DNA of 36,272 nucleotides from Acanthamoeba lenticulata (taxonomy: Eukaryota > Discosea > Longamoebia > Acanthamoebidae): NCBI GenBank assembly GCA_002179805.1, contig NAVB01000288.1, positions 1 to 36,272 on the forward strand. Direction: 5' to 3'. The notes under the pieces were generated by a model. The model was not told the DNA's origin, ran no database searches, and saw only the letters and a list, made by a program, of their open reading frames with translations. Positions within the stretch are counted from its first letter, which is position 1, and every line of letters starts with the position of its first letter. Below, in pieces: positions 9,075 to 17,015 of this stretch. A program made the position numbers and the translations under genes.

Positions 9075-11442
9075 CTACAACTTGAGGGCCGTGGCGGACC
9101 GCTTGGGCGCGGTGTCCTGCGGGCGAGCCTTGGGCAGCTTGGCGCCCTTGGTCGTCTGCGCCTCGTGGGTGAGCTGCTTGAAGAGCTTGGTCGATGTCAT
9201 GGGCCCGCCCTCGGTCCTCTCCGCTCGCTTCACGTTCTTGCCCGCCGGCAGACCCGCGCCCGGCTGCACCATCATCATGATCCACCACCACAAGCATGAG
9301 CAACGTAATCCTCACCAACAACATTTTGAAACAATAAAACATAACAAAAAACAAAACAAAACAAAAACAAAAAGGGACGTGCCTTGAGGCCGGTGCTCTT
9401 CCTGCGCTTGCGGCGGAGCTTCTTCTGGGAGGCCGAGTCGCGGGCGGGGAGGGCGTTGTCGCGGCGGTCGGGGGCAAAGACCTCCTGCGGGGCGAGGAGG
9501 GACGAGTCGCTGACGCCGACGGGGATGATCTCCTCCATGCGGATGGCGGCCACGTTCTCCTTGATGGCCACCTCCGGGATGATGGGCTTGGGCGTGAAGT
9601 GGAAGTTGGACAGCGCGTCGAGCTGGTAGGCCAGCTTGGCGAAGCGCCGGAGCACCTCCTCCTGCTCCTTGGTCTTCTTCTTCTCCTCGGGGACGGCGAG
9701 CGGGTTGGCCGCGGCCTTGTCGACGCTCTTGAGGTACTCCTCCTCGTAGAGCTCGGCCAGCGACTTCTGGCTCTTCTGGAAGTCGAGCTCCGGCGGGGCC
9801 CTGCGCGCGACGACCTCGTCCTCCTCCTTGCGCACGACGTCGTCAAAGGAGCCCTCGATGATGCGCTGCTTGATGATGTCCTCCAGCGCCATCGTCACCT
9901 CCTCGGTGATCACGGGCGCCTGCTTGATCGCCGTCTCGAACTCGACGTGCTCCTCCAGGAGCGAGTTGATCGGCCGCTTCCGGTTGTTGACCTCGCCCCG
10001 CAGCTGCCACGGCTTGGTCCCGACGATCTTGTCCTCGAGCTCCTCGATCTGCTCCTCCAGATGCCCGCCGCTCCCCTTCTTCTTCGTCGTCGTCGTCGCC
10101 TTCTTGCCCTTCTTGCCCTGCTGCTGGCCCTCGGGCGCGTCAAAGAAGTGGTCGTATCGGATGTCCCCGCCCAGCCCGCCCGCCTCCTCGTCACCCTCGA
10201 GGTCCTCGCCGTCGTCCTCCTCCTCGTCATCATCCTCATCTTCCTCGTCATCCTCCTCGTCGAGGCCGCCCATCATCTCCATGTCGAGCTCGCCCTCCTC
10301 GTCCTCGGCCTCGATGTCCTCAAAGGCGTCCTCGATGTCGTCCTCCTCGTCCCTGTCCTCGGCGGTTCGAATCCCGTCCTCCTCGTCCCGCTCCTTCTCG
10401 GCCAACATCTCGCCCTCTTCGACGAAGCGGTCCATGTCCTCGAAGCTGAAGAAATGGTCGCTCGTCTGCGCCGCCGCCTTCTTCTTCGTCTGTTGCTGTT
10501 GTTGCGTCTTCTTCTTCTGCTGCTTCACGTCGAGGTCCGCATCTTCTTCTTCCTCCTCTTCGTCCTCATCATCATCATCATCATCTTCGTCCTGGGCTTC
10601 ATCACCATCCTCGTCATCATCTTCATCGCCGACGCTGACGTCAGCAGCGTTCACGCTGCCGACGCCGAGTTCATCGTCTTCCTCTTCCTCATCGTCCTCG
10701 TCCTCTTCCTCGCCCTCGTCGGCGTCCTCCATCTCCTCCTCCTCCGCGCCGTCCTGGTGGTCGCCCTCGTCGTCCTCACCATCGTCGAGGAGCTCCTCCT
10801 GCTGCAGCTCCTCGTCTTCCTCCTCCGTGAGTGGCATCTGAGGAATGCGCAAAACCAAAAAACAAAACAAAACAAAACACACTGTCAATGGCGCTACAAC
10901 AACAAGGCTGGGGCAGCAAACGAAACGAAAGATGAAGAAGGAGGAGAAAGTACAAAGGGGAAAAAGGCCTGAGGGCGCCTCTCGCAGCCCTTGGCAAAGT
11001 TGTTGGTCTGTCGGCGGAGGTAGCGGAGAAGCGGCGTGTGGTGGAGGGCGAGCTGCTCAAAGAGCTGCTCCGCCTCGAAGCCCTCGAGCGTGAGTTCGGG
11101 CAGGGGACCTCCGTGCTGCGTCACGGCCTGGTCCTCCCAGGTGCGGCCTAGAGGTGGAATAACACGAACGAATACATGATTGATTGATGATTAAATTCGT
11201 CCAAAAATCGCCATCTCATTGAAGCAAAACTGTCTGAAGAGAACGGTACCGAGATCGAAGAAATGTTTTGTGGCATGGGCAAGGCGCTTGGCCAGAGCTT
11301 CGTTGCCTCCAACGAACATCTCCGGGTGGGCAGCCACCTCATTAGCAAGATTCTCCACATCTTTCCATTCCTTCCCCGTGGCCGTAGGGACATGCGCAGA
11401 GGCCTCCAGATCGCCTCCGTTCTCGGCAACTCGCTTCAACAT
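9075..11442 (-). CDS. MPP10: U3 small nucleolar RNP protein MPP10
   Basis: Exons: 11442-11250, 11147-10954, 10837-9383 and 9263-9075, giving 676 residues. MPP10 works in the nucleolus with IMP3 and IMP4 in the SSU processome, which matures 18S rRNA. The N-terminus has the family helix pattern (LEGFEAEQLFEQLALHHTPL). Long Asp/Glu tracts follow, separated by DHFFSFEDMDRF and RYDHFFDA. The diagnostic block KPWQLRGEVNNRKRPINSLL is conserved, and after it comes a run ending LDFQKSQKSLAELYEEEYL. A Lys/Arg-rich segment and the tail with STKLFKQL complete the protein. The last intron, 9382-9264, has a GC donor that the reading phase forces. The GTACTT donor at 10953 is the least certain junction. The gene lies downstream of the FAD monooxygenase gene on the same strand, 323 bp away. 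Confidence 0.9.
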
Positions 11443-11765
11443 TTTCGGGATCGGCGATGTGTGATGCCGCAGGAGAGAAGCCCGCGACGAGATGAGACAG
11501 AGATCTGATTCCGGCCTTTTTTCATTTCCCTCTTTCTTCTCTGGTCGACAAGTATTCAGGCGTGTCTCCTCCACAAACAACAAACTGCTTGTGGCCACTT
11601 CTCACACTTCTTTCACCAGCCAGCCGGCACTTCCCCTGAGCCTGCTTCTCGCATGAAGCACATATCACCGTGGTGACAAAAATGCTTCTTTTCACGCAGC
11701 TGTGATTGCTTACGTCAGAGTACATAGAGAAACTCTTTGCTCGTTGTAACGTTGCATCACTGACT
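11443..11765. other. Intergenic: MPP10 promoter and monooxygenase 3' region
   Basis: This stretch lies between two minus-strand genes. It should hold the 5' region of MPP10 and the 3' end of the monooxygenase transcript. No coding family, RNA gene or clear core promoter motif is visible. Confidence 0.4.
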
Positions 11766-13091
11766 TTAATGCTCAAGTGGCTTCATCTCCTCCAAGTCCC
11801 TCATGCCAATGAAAAACTTGCCATTCCGTACGCTCGCCTCGATGGCCTTGGTCGCGTAGTCCCGCATCTCGGCCTCGTACACCGCGAGCGCCCGCCGCGA
11901 GATGCCATGCGTGGCGAGCACGGCGCCGAGGACGGCGGCGTCGGTCAAAGCTAGCGTGGCGCCGACACCACCGGTCGGAGGCATCACGTGGGCGGCATCG
12001 CCGATGAGCGTGACCATGGGGCCGCGGACTGGCCCGTCGCCGCCATCCGTGGGGACCGAGGCGCGCCAATCAAACAACGGAATCGGCATGATGGCGCTGC
12101 AGAGGGACGTGCTCTGCGCGCGGTCCTGGTGCGCCACGATGGTGCGCATGCCAGGGACCCAAGACTTGGTCAAATCTTCGACCAGCGCGGCGGTGGCCGA
12201 GACGTCGAGGGAGCGCCAGTTGAAGGCCTGCGCCTCGCGCCGGTCGCTGCGCATAGCAAGGGTCCAGTAGATGTAGTCTTGTGGAATGGCGGTGGCGAGG
12301 ACCGGATCGGCGGCCTCGGCCGAGGCGCGACGTGTAAAGCGCATTGGCTCAAACATGAAAAACATGGGCGACTCTTGTGGCTGTTGTTGTTGTGGCGGGT
12401 CGACCACGAACGTCAGGCCCGAGAGAAGCTCGGCCGCGCGTGGATCGCAGTCGCCAGAGGCGCCCAGAGCGGCGTAAAAGGCGGGCGTGAGCGGTGTCTT
12501 GCCACAGACGAACCGCAGCTGGCTGTCGCGCAGTCGAACCTCAGGGGCGAGTCGAGCACGCACGCGCGAGAAGGTCCCGTCGGCGCCGACGAGGAGTGCG
12601 CCGCGTACGGTGGAGCCGTCGGCGAAGCGGACCAACACGCCATCGTCAGAAGGAAGGTCCTCGTAGCCAACAACCTCCTTGCCAAACGTGGTGTTGCCGT
12701 CTAGGCCCTTGAACAGGGCCTGGCGCATCAGGGTGCGGTCGGCCGTCAACGGTTCCTCGTCCACTTGTGGATGCTGCTGGTGGCGAGCGCCAAGTTCGGG
12801 CTCACCGGTGAGGGGATTGATCCGCTTTGCGGTCGTGGGGAGGTTTTCGGCGCAGGTGGCGCGCAAGAGCGCAAAGTGCTCGGGGCTGAGCACGTCGCGG
12901 CACGATTTAACGCCACGACCAGTGACCCGGAAGCGATAGCCTTGAGCCCGGTGGGTCATGGAGAGGTCGCGTTCATAGAGGTGAAATGGCAGCGGCGGCG
13001 TAGCGCGCAGGAGTGCGTGGCCAAGCAGGAGTGCGGCAGGACCGGTTCCGGAGATGATGATCGGAAGCTGAGCCTTTGTTTGGCTGAACAT
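11766..13091 (-). CDS. FAD-dependent monooxygenase (aromatic hydroxylase-like), intronless
   Basis: A single-exon gene of 441 residues. A Rossmann motif GTGPAALLLG lies at about residues 15-24, with the ribose-binding acid in LYERD at 40. The second flavin signature LLVGADGTFSRVRARL comes at about residue 170. The third, LIGDAAHVMPPTGGVGATLAL, comes at about 360. Together these define the PHBH-type group A flavoprotein hydroxylases, which use NAD(P)H and oxygen. Substrate cannot be predicted. There is no targeting peptide or membrane anchor. Such enzymes are common in bacteria and fungi for catabolism or secondary metabolism. The lack of introns contrasts with the neighbours and fits recent acquisition or retroposition, but does not prove either. 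Confidence 0.85.
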   Translation of the reverse strand: MFSQTKAQLPIIISGTGPAALLLGHALLRATPPLPFHLYERDLSMTHRAQGYRFRVTGRGVKSCRDVLSPEHFALLRATCAENLPTTAKRINPLTGEPELGARHQQHPQVDEEPLTADRTLMRQALFKGLDGNTTFGKEVVGYEDLPSDDGVLVRFADGSTVRGALLVGADGTFSRVRARLAPEVRLRDSQLRFVCGKTPLTPAFYAALGASGDCDPRAAELLSGLTFVVDPPQQQQPQESPMFFMFEPMRFTRRASAEAADPVLATAIPQDYIYWTLAMRSDRREAQAFNWRSLDVSATAALVEDLTKSWVPGMRTIVAHQDRAQSTSLCSAIMPIPLFDWRASVPTDGGDGPVRGPMVTLIGDAAHVMPPTGGVGATLALTDAAVLGAVLATHGISRRALAVYEAEMRDYATKAIEASVRNGKFFIGMRDLEEMKPLEH

Positions 13092-13916
13092 GGTGTGAGA
13101 GACGTGTCTCGGGAGTGGCAGAGATGTAGCGTGGAGGCTTGGCCAAGTGTTACCATTTCTGATCCATCCGTACGCCTTTCAGCCAACTCGAGTTGTTCTT
13201 TTGGCGTGATTGGTCCGCAGGCTGCGGTCAAATAGCAAAGGGGCGCAAGAACAGAGGAAAAAGAAAAAACCGATCAAGCTGCTCCGGCTCCGCGTGGCCA
13301 AAAAACCAGACTTTTGAAACGGGAACGTTATGCTGCTCGGGTCGGTCACGATACAGTCCACTACAAGCTCCACAGCCTCCACGCCGGTATCTTCCATTGC
13401 CCGCCATGGACCCACCCTCTCCGCCTGCCTGTCCTCCCCCGTGCGCCTCTTCCCAACGAAGACATAAGTGTAGACAACATCACCGTTTTCTTAGAGGAAA
13501 ATTTTCGACCAAGTAGCCGTTACGTCCCAGGAGCCAAGCAGACCACGAACAACGCGTGGCACAAACCGTAACGGTAAGCGCGGACCAGAAATTTCGATCA
13601 GGAGCGTATCCGACCAGATTTCGTTTGCACTACGTGTGGCCGACGTCAATGATAGGTCTAACGTTCGCCGCGAAAGCTCGCAGCTCCGGCTAGGTGCATT
13701 TGGACGAAATACCAACCGAAACAGGTCTTTTATTGCATGGTGATGGAGATTTCGTGTGGTGCGACCAATCATGACATACTCGAAAACTCGGCGAAAGTAG
13801 TCAAGCCAATGAGAGCGGCGCGCTGGAGCGCCCCCGCATTTTACGGTGAAACAAGGCTGAACGGTCGCCAGTCGAAATTCTCTTTGTTGCCGCCCGCACG
13901 TCCAGAGCACGCACAC
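13092..13916. other. Divergent intergenic region without a recognised gene
   Basis: About 825 bp lie between the monooxygenase start and the RWP-RK-like start. Small frames on both strands show no family resemblance or plausible splice pattern. It should contain two divergent promoters. AACGG or its complement occurs near 13515, 13569 and 13859. An in-frame ATG at 13737 could extend the plus-strand gene by 60 residues, but that segment looks non-coding. Confidence 0.4.
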
Positions 13917-14978
13917 ATGGCTTCCACGACAGACTCCCGCCCCACCCTCTCTGACTCTTCCGCGACGTCCGGTCCTGGCTCTGCCCCGCCAGGCGCCACC
14001 AAGATGCCACCAAACCCCACCAATTTGCCGCCATCAGCCGGCCAGAATCCCGCTGCTCGGAATGGAGCTGGTGCACCGCCCTCGAACGCGCCTGTGACCA
14101 AAGTGTCACCTGGCGGTGGCCAGCCGCCCATGAGCGACTATGCACGAAGTGGTGCCAGCTCCAGCCACGGATTCAACTTTTTCGATTCCAATGCCTCGTT
14201 TGGCTCCTTTAGCTCGCTCGAGTCGGCCTCGGCCCTTCCCTCGCTGCCGTCGCTCCTCGATTCCAAGGACAAGGCCGCCCTCGCGGCGGCTGATCGCGAT
14301 GCGACCGTGACCGCCACCTCGCGCGGCGGCGCCCCACTCGACAACGGCCGTCTCGTACCTCCACCGCCCGGAGGAGCCGCCGCCGCGGCCGGCGTGGCCT
14401 CTGCCCCTCCTCGCCAGGGCGCGCCCCCAGCGCAGCCCGCCCAGCAGGCCCGCCCCGCCCAGCAGTCGGCCGGCGCCGCGCAGCAGGCCCGGCCCGTGGC
14501 CCGCGGCCAGCCGATGCCGCAGCAGCAGCAACAGAGCGGCCAAGCCGCCCCGCCTCAGCCTCAACAACAACAACAGCAGCAGCAGGCCCAACAGGCCCAA
14601 CAGCAGCCACAGGGGTCGCCGCCGCAGTCAAACGCGCTGGTGTCGGCGCAGTCGCCCGAGAACAAGCGGATCATCAACCCCGTGACGGTGCCCAACGGCC
14701 AAAACTTTGTCGACATCACCGAATACCTCAACATGCCGCAGTCTGAGGCGGCCAAGAAGCTGGGCATCCCGCCGTCGACGCTGAGCAAGCGCTGGAAGGA
14801 GGCCGTCCGCAACCGCAAGTGGCCGTGGCGCGTGGTGTGCAAGCTCGACAAGGAGATCATGACGCTCCTCCACAACGTGCCCCAGGGCGCGCCCATCCCC
14901 GAGGAGATCGAAGGCCGACTCGGCTACCTCATGCGCAAGCGCCAGGAGGAGCTCAAGCCCGTCGTTATCCGACTCTGA
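13917..14978 (+). CDS. RWP-RK-like putative transcription factor, Q/P-rich
   Basis: An intronless 353-residue protein starting at an ATG in good context (ACACATGG). Residues 1-235 are Pro/Ala/Ser/Gln-rich and disordered, with long glutamine runs at about 200-230 resembling activation domains. Residues about 262-318 hold the only folded-looking region. It contains MPQSEAAKKLGIPPSTLSKR followed by WKEAVRNRKWPWRVVCKLDK, which resembles an RWP-RK DNA-binding domain: a helix-turn-helix, then an R-W-P core. RKWPWR at 300-305 replaces the canonical RWPxRK. Such factors occur in plants, algae and amoebozoans. DNA binding is therefore likely, but target genes are unknown. The ATG at 13737 is in frame, and I rejected it because the extension shows no protein-like pattern. 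Confidence 0.75.
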   Translation: MASTTDSRPTLSDSSATSGPGSAPPGATKMPPNPTNLPPSAGQNPAARNGAGAPPSNAPVTKVSPGGGQPPMSDYARSGASSSHGFNFFDSNASFGSFSSLESASALPSLPSLLDSKDKAALAAADRDATVTATSRGGAPLDNGRLVPPPPGGAAAAAGVASAPPRQGAPPAQPAQQARPAQQSAGAAQQARPVARGQPMPQQQQQSGQAAPPQPQQQQQQQQAQQAQQQPQGSPPQSNALVSAQSPENKRIINPVTVPNGQNFVDITEYLNMPQSEAAKKLGIPPSTLSKRWKEAVRNRKWPWRVVCKLDKEIMTLLHNVPQGAPIPEEIEGRLGYLMRKRQEELKPVVIRL

Positions 14979-15518
14979 GAGAGCGTCATCATTCTCATCA
15001 TCGTCATCCTCATCATCAGTGTGATGTTGACGGTGACGATGACAACGACGACGACGACGAGAGCGTCATGACACTACTCCTGTACAGCAAACAACTACAA
15101 CGGCAACAATGAGACGATGGGGGGAATGGATCGTCAGGAGAGAAGGAGAGAGAGAGAGAGAGGAGAGCGACACAGAGGGCCACACAAGACTCGGAGGACC
15201 ACCCACGCCAAGGAGAGAACCCGAGAGGCCTCTTAAAGATTCGAGAGGCCGCGACGCGGAGCACACCACCGCGCTTTTTAAATTCCCGCGCACCTGGCTG
15301 CCCCTGCTTGTCACGTGGAAGGACGGACGCCAAGGAAGAAGAAGGTCAATAACAACAACGCATGTAGATACACCAGAGCCAAAAACATAAAGATAATCCA
15401 AACATAAACGCAAGTGCCCCTTCGTGCCGTGCACGCCAGTTGTCTTGCAAGGCCACAGCTGTTTTTTTGGTAGTCATAGACTGTGCCGTCAAACTGACCA
15501 CTGTCGGAAGTAAGGTAA
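14979..15518. other. Intergenic: 3' region of the RWP-RK-like gene and tRNA-Ser upstream region
   Basis: No gene is recognised. From about 14990 to 15065 there are degenerate CATCAT and GACGACGAC repeats. A purine-rich GAGA stretch follows at about 15134-15170. The rest shows no RNA gene or coding pattern. Confidence 0.4.
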
Positions 15519-15600
15519 GACAACTTGGCCGAGTGGTTAAGGCGGTAGACTTGAAATCTACTGGGGTTCCCCCGCGCAGGTTCAAACCCTGCAGTTGTCG
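15519..15600 (+). tRNA. tRNA-Ser(UGA)
   Basis: An 82-nt class II tRNA. The acceptor stem is GACAACT/AGTTGTC with discriminator G, the expected serine identity base. The D arm is GGCCGAGTGGTTAAGGC. The anticodon stem GTAGA/TCTAC holds the loop CTTGAAA, which reads TGA. A variable arm built on TGGGGTTCCCCCG is the hallmark of serine and leucine tRNAs. The T arm contains GGTTCAAACC. No intron or encoded CCA is present. Confidence 0.96.
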
Positions 15601-15603
15601 ATC

Positions 15604-15607
15604 TTTT
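15604..15607 (+). terminator. RNA polymerase III T-run after tRNA-Ser
   Basis: A TTTT run starts four bases after the tRNA 3' end. It is the expected polymerase III termination signal. Confidence 0.7.
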
Positions 15608-15743
15608 ACAATAGGGCTTAGTATTTTCTTTTATGGTGCGAACTGATTTTTTAACTTTGTAGATTAATTTTTAATTTTTTGTTTGGCAAACATAAAAACT
15701 TTTCACTAGTTCTAAGTTGTACATGTCCCTGTCCCATGCAAAA

Positions 15744-16967
15744 TCATGAAGATGTGCATGATTGAAAGAAGCCTCCCTCGTGGTTTCGGTGATCGGCCAT
15801 CAAAGCCGATACCACATCATCGCAGGCCTTACCAGCGACATCGCCGCCTTGATTGGCCGTGACCAACACTGCAAACTCCTGAGAAGGCGAGAGCCACGTC
15901 GTGCAGTACCACATTGTGTTGGATCCACTATGGGTGAGAACGCGTCCGGCCCTCAGGTGATCTGTCACGAGCCAACCCATGGCATAGCGCCAAGTATCTC
16001 CTGGAGTTGGTGAGTGAAGGTGCTTAAGGCTGGACGCGGAGAGCAGCTGCTGGGAAGTGGGGCTCTTCTCCTCGAGATGAAGTGCCACAAAGCGTGCCCA
16101 GTCGGTGATGGTCATGGCCACCGTTCCAGCCGGCCCAATTGCTGCCGGATTGTCACTCCCCGGTCCAGGCTCCACTGGCGTGCCGTCAGCCTTGTGCCCT
16201 CGTGGTGCGTCAGGACGACCGCTCGAGTCGCGAGTGCCGGGAGCCCCGAAGGAGCCGCTCTGGATGCCGAGTGGCTGCCAGAGTTCGTCGACGAGTAGAG
16301 TTTCCCATGGCCGACCTGTCTTGCACTCGAGCACCGCTCCGGCCAAAGCAAAGCCCGCATTGCTGTACAGATGACTCGTCCCAGGCTTAATTTCTGGCGG
16401 GCGAGAGAGGACGTCCTGCGCTAGCAGAAGCCGGGCGTTGGTGGGACTGCCCCTGAAGCTCCAGAGCTTGCCCCAGAGGTCTGTGCCGCACAAGTCGCCT
16501 GGCGCGCCGCCGTAGTTGCGCAGCAGCATGTTGAGCGTGACGCCACGCCACTCTGGATGTATCTTGTCGACCCGGTCAGCAAGCCCCTCCTCCAGGGTCA
16601 TGTTGAGGTCGACCACCCCCTTGCTCTCGAGGACGGCAGCCAGCGTTGCGGTCATCGCTTTCGTGCAAGAGCCCAAGTGCCAGCGGTCCCCCAGCGTGGC
16701 GGCCTCCGTCGACCCGCGCCTGCGGACTCCCGCGACACCGCTCGCCGTCACGCGGCCACGCCAGACGATGGCACAGGCCATTCCGGGCACGTTGTACTTC
16801 TGGAGGGGCCGTTTCAGCAGCTCTGACACATCACGCGGCGCGGCAGACACAGCTGCAGCTCTCATCCTCGTCCACTTGTTTCTTGCAATAAAACTGGGCT
16901 TTAATACTCTGAACTCCGGTGGGGAAAGGCAAGGACGTTTCTCCCGTCGGCAAAGAGAAAGCATCAC
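15744..16967 (-). CDS. Serine beta-lactamase-like hydrolase (class C/LACTB type), intronless
   Basis: A single-exon gene of 407 residues. All three motifs of the beta-lactamase/penicillin-binding fold are present. SCTK at 100-103 supplies the nucleophilic Ser and general-base Lys. YSN at 201-203 matches the class C YxN box. HSG at 346-348 stands where KTG is found, as in many esterase-like members. The family includes D-amino-acid peptidases, esterases and mitochondrial LACTB, so substrate is unknown and antibiotic hydrolysis should not be assumed. The first 35 residues are basic and could be a targeting segment; Met35 (MRAAAV) is an alternative start. The gene lies just downstream of the ADCK1-like gene on the same strand. 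It has no introns, unlike that neighbour. Confidence 0.85.
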   Translation of the reverse strand: MMLSLCRREKRPCLSPPEFRVLKPSFIARNKWTRMRAAAVSAAPRDVSELLKRPLQKYNVPGMACAIVWRGRVTASGVAGVRRRGSTEAATLGDRWHLGSCTKAMTATLAAVLESKGVVDLNMTLEEGLADRVDKIHPEWRGVTLNMLLRNYGGAPGDLCGTDLWGKLWSFRGSPTNARLLLAQDVLSRPPEIKPGTSHLYSNAGFALAGAVLECKTGRPWETLLVDELWQPLGIQSGSFGAPGTRDSSGRPDAPRGHKADGTPVEPGPGSDNPAAIGPAGTVAMTITDWARFVALHLEEKSPTSQQLLSASSLKHLHSPTPGDTWRYAMGWLVTDHLRAGRVLTHSGSNTMWYCTTWLSPSQEFAVLVTANQGGDVAGKACDDVVSALMADHRNHEGGFFQSCTSS

Positions 16968-17015
16968 CTTTTCGATGGAAATGAAAGTGTAGCAGATCTA
17001 AGGGGTGTTGCATAT

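Noticed and set aside
10363..10375. tRNA B-box-like GGTTCGAATCC on the plus strand
   Set aside because: It lies inside the MPP10 coding exon, with no A box or cloverleaf around it.
9599..10972. 457-codon plus-strand open frame antisense to MPP10
   Set aside because: It mirrors the Asp/Glu codons of MPP10 as Leu/Val/Ile repeats and has no family resemblance. The minus strand carries clear conserved MPP10 blocks.
11522..11776. 84-codon minus-strand frame between the monooxygenase and MPP10
   Set aside because: No family resemblance. It overlaps the end of the monooxygenase gene and sits where UTR and promoter are expected.
13737..13916. 60-residue N-terminal extension of the RWP-RK-like protein
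   Set aside because: It is in frame but has AT-richer, non-protein-like composition. The ATG at 13917 has a better context and starts a typical disordered N-terminus.
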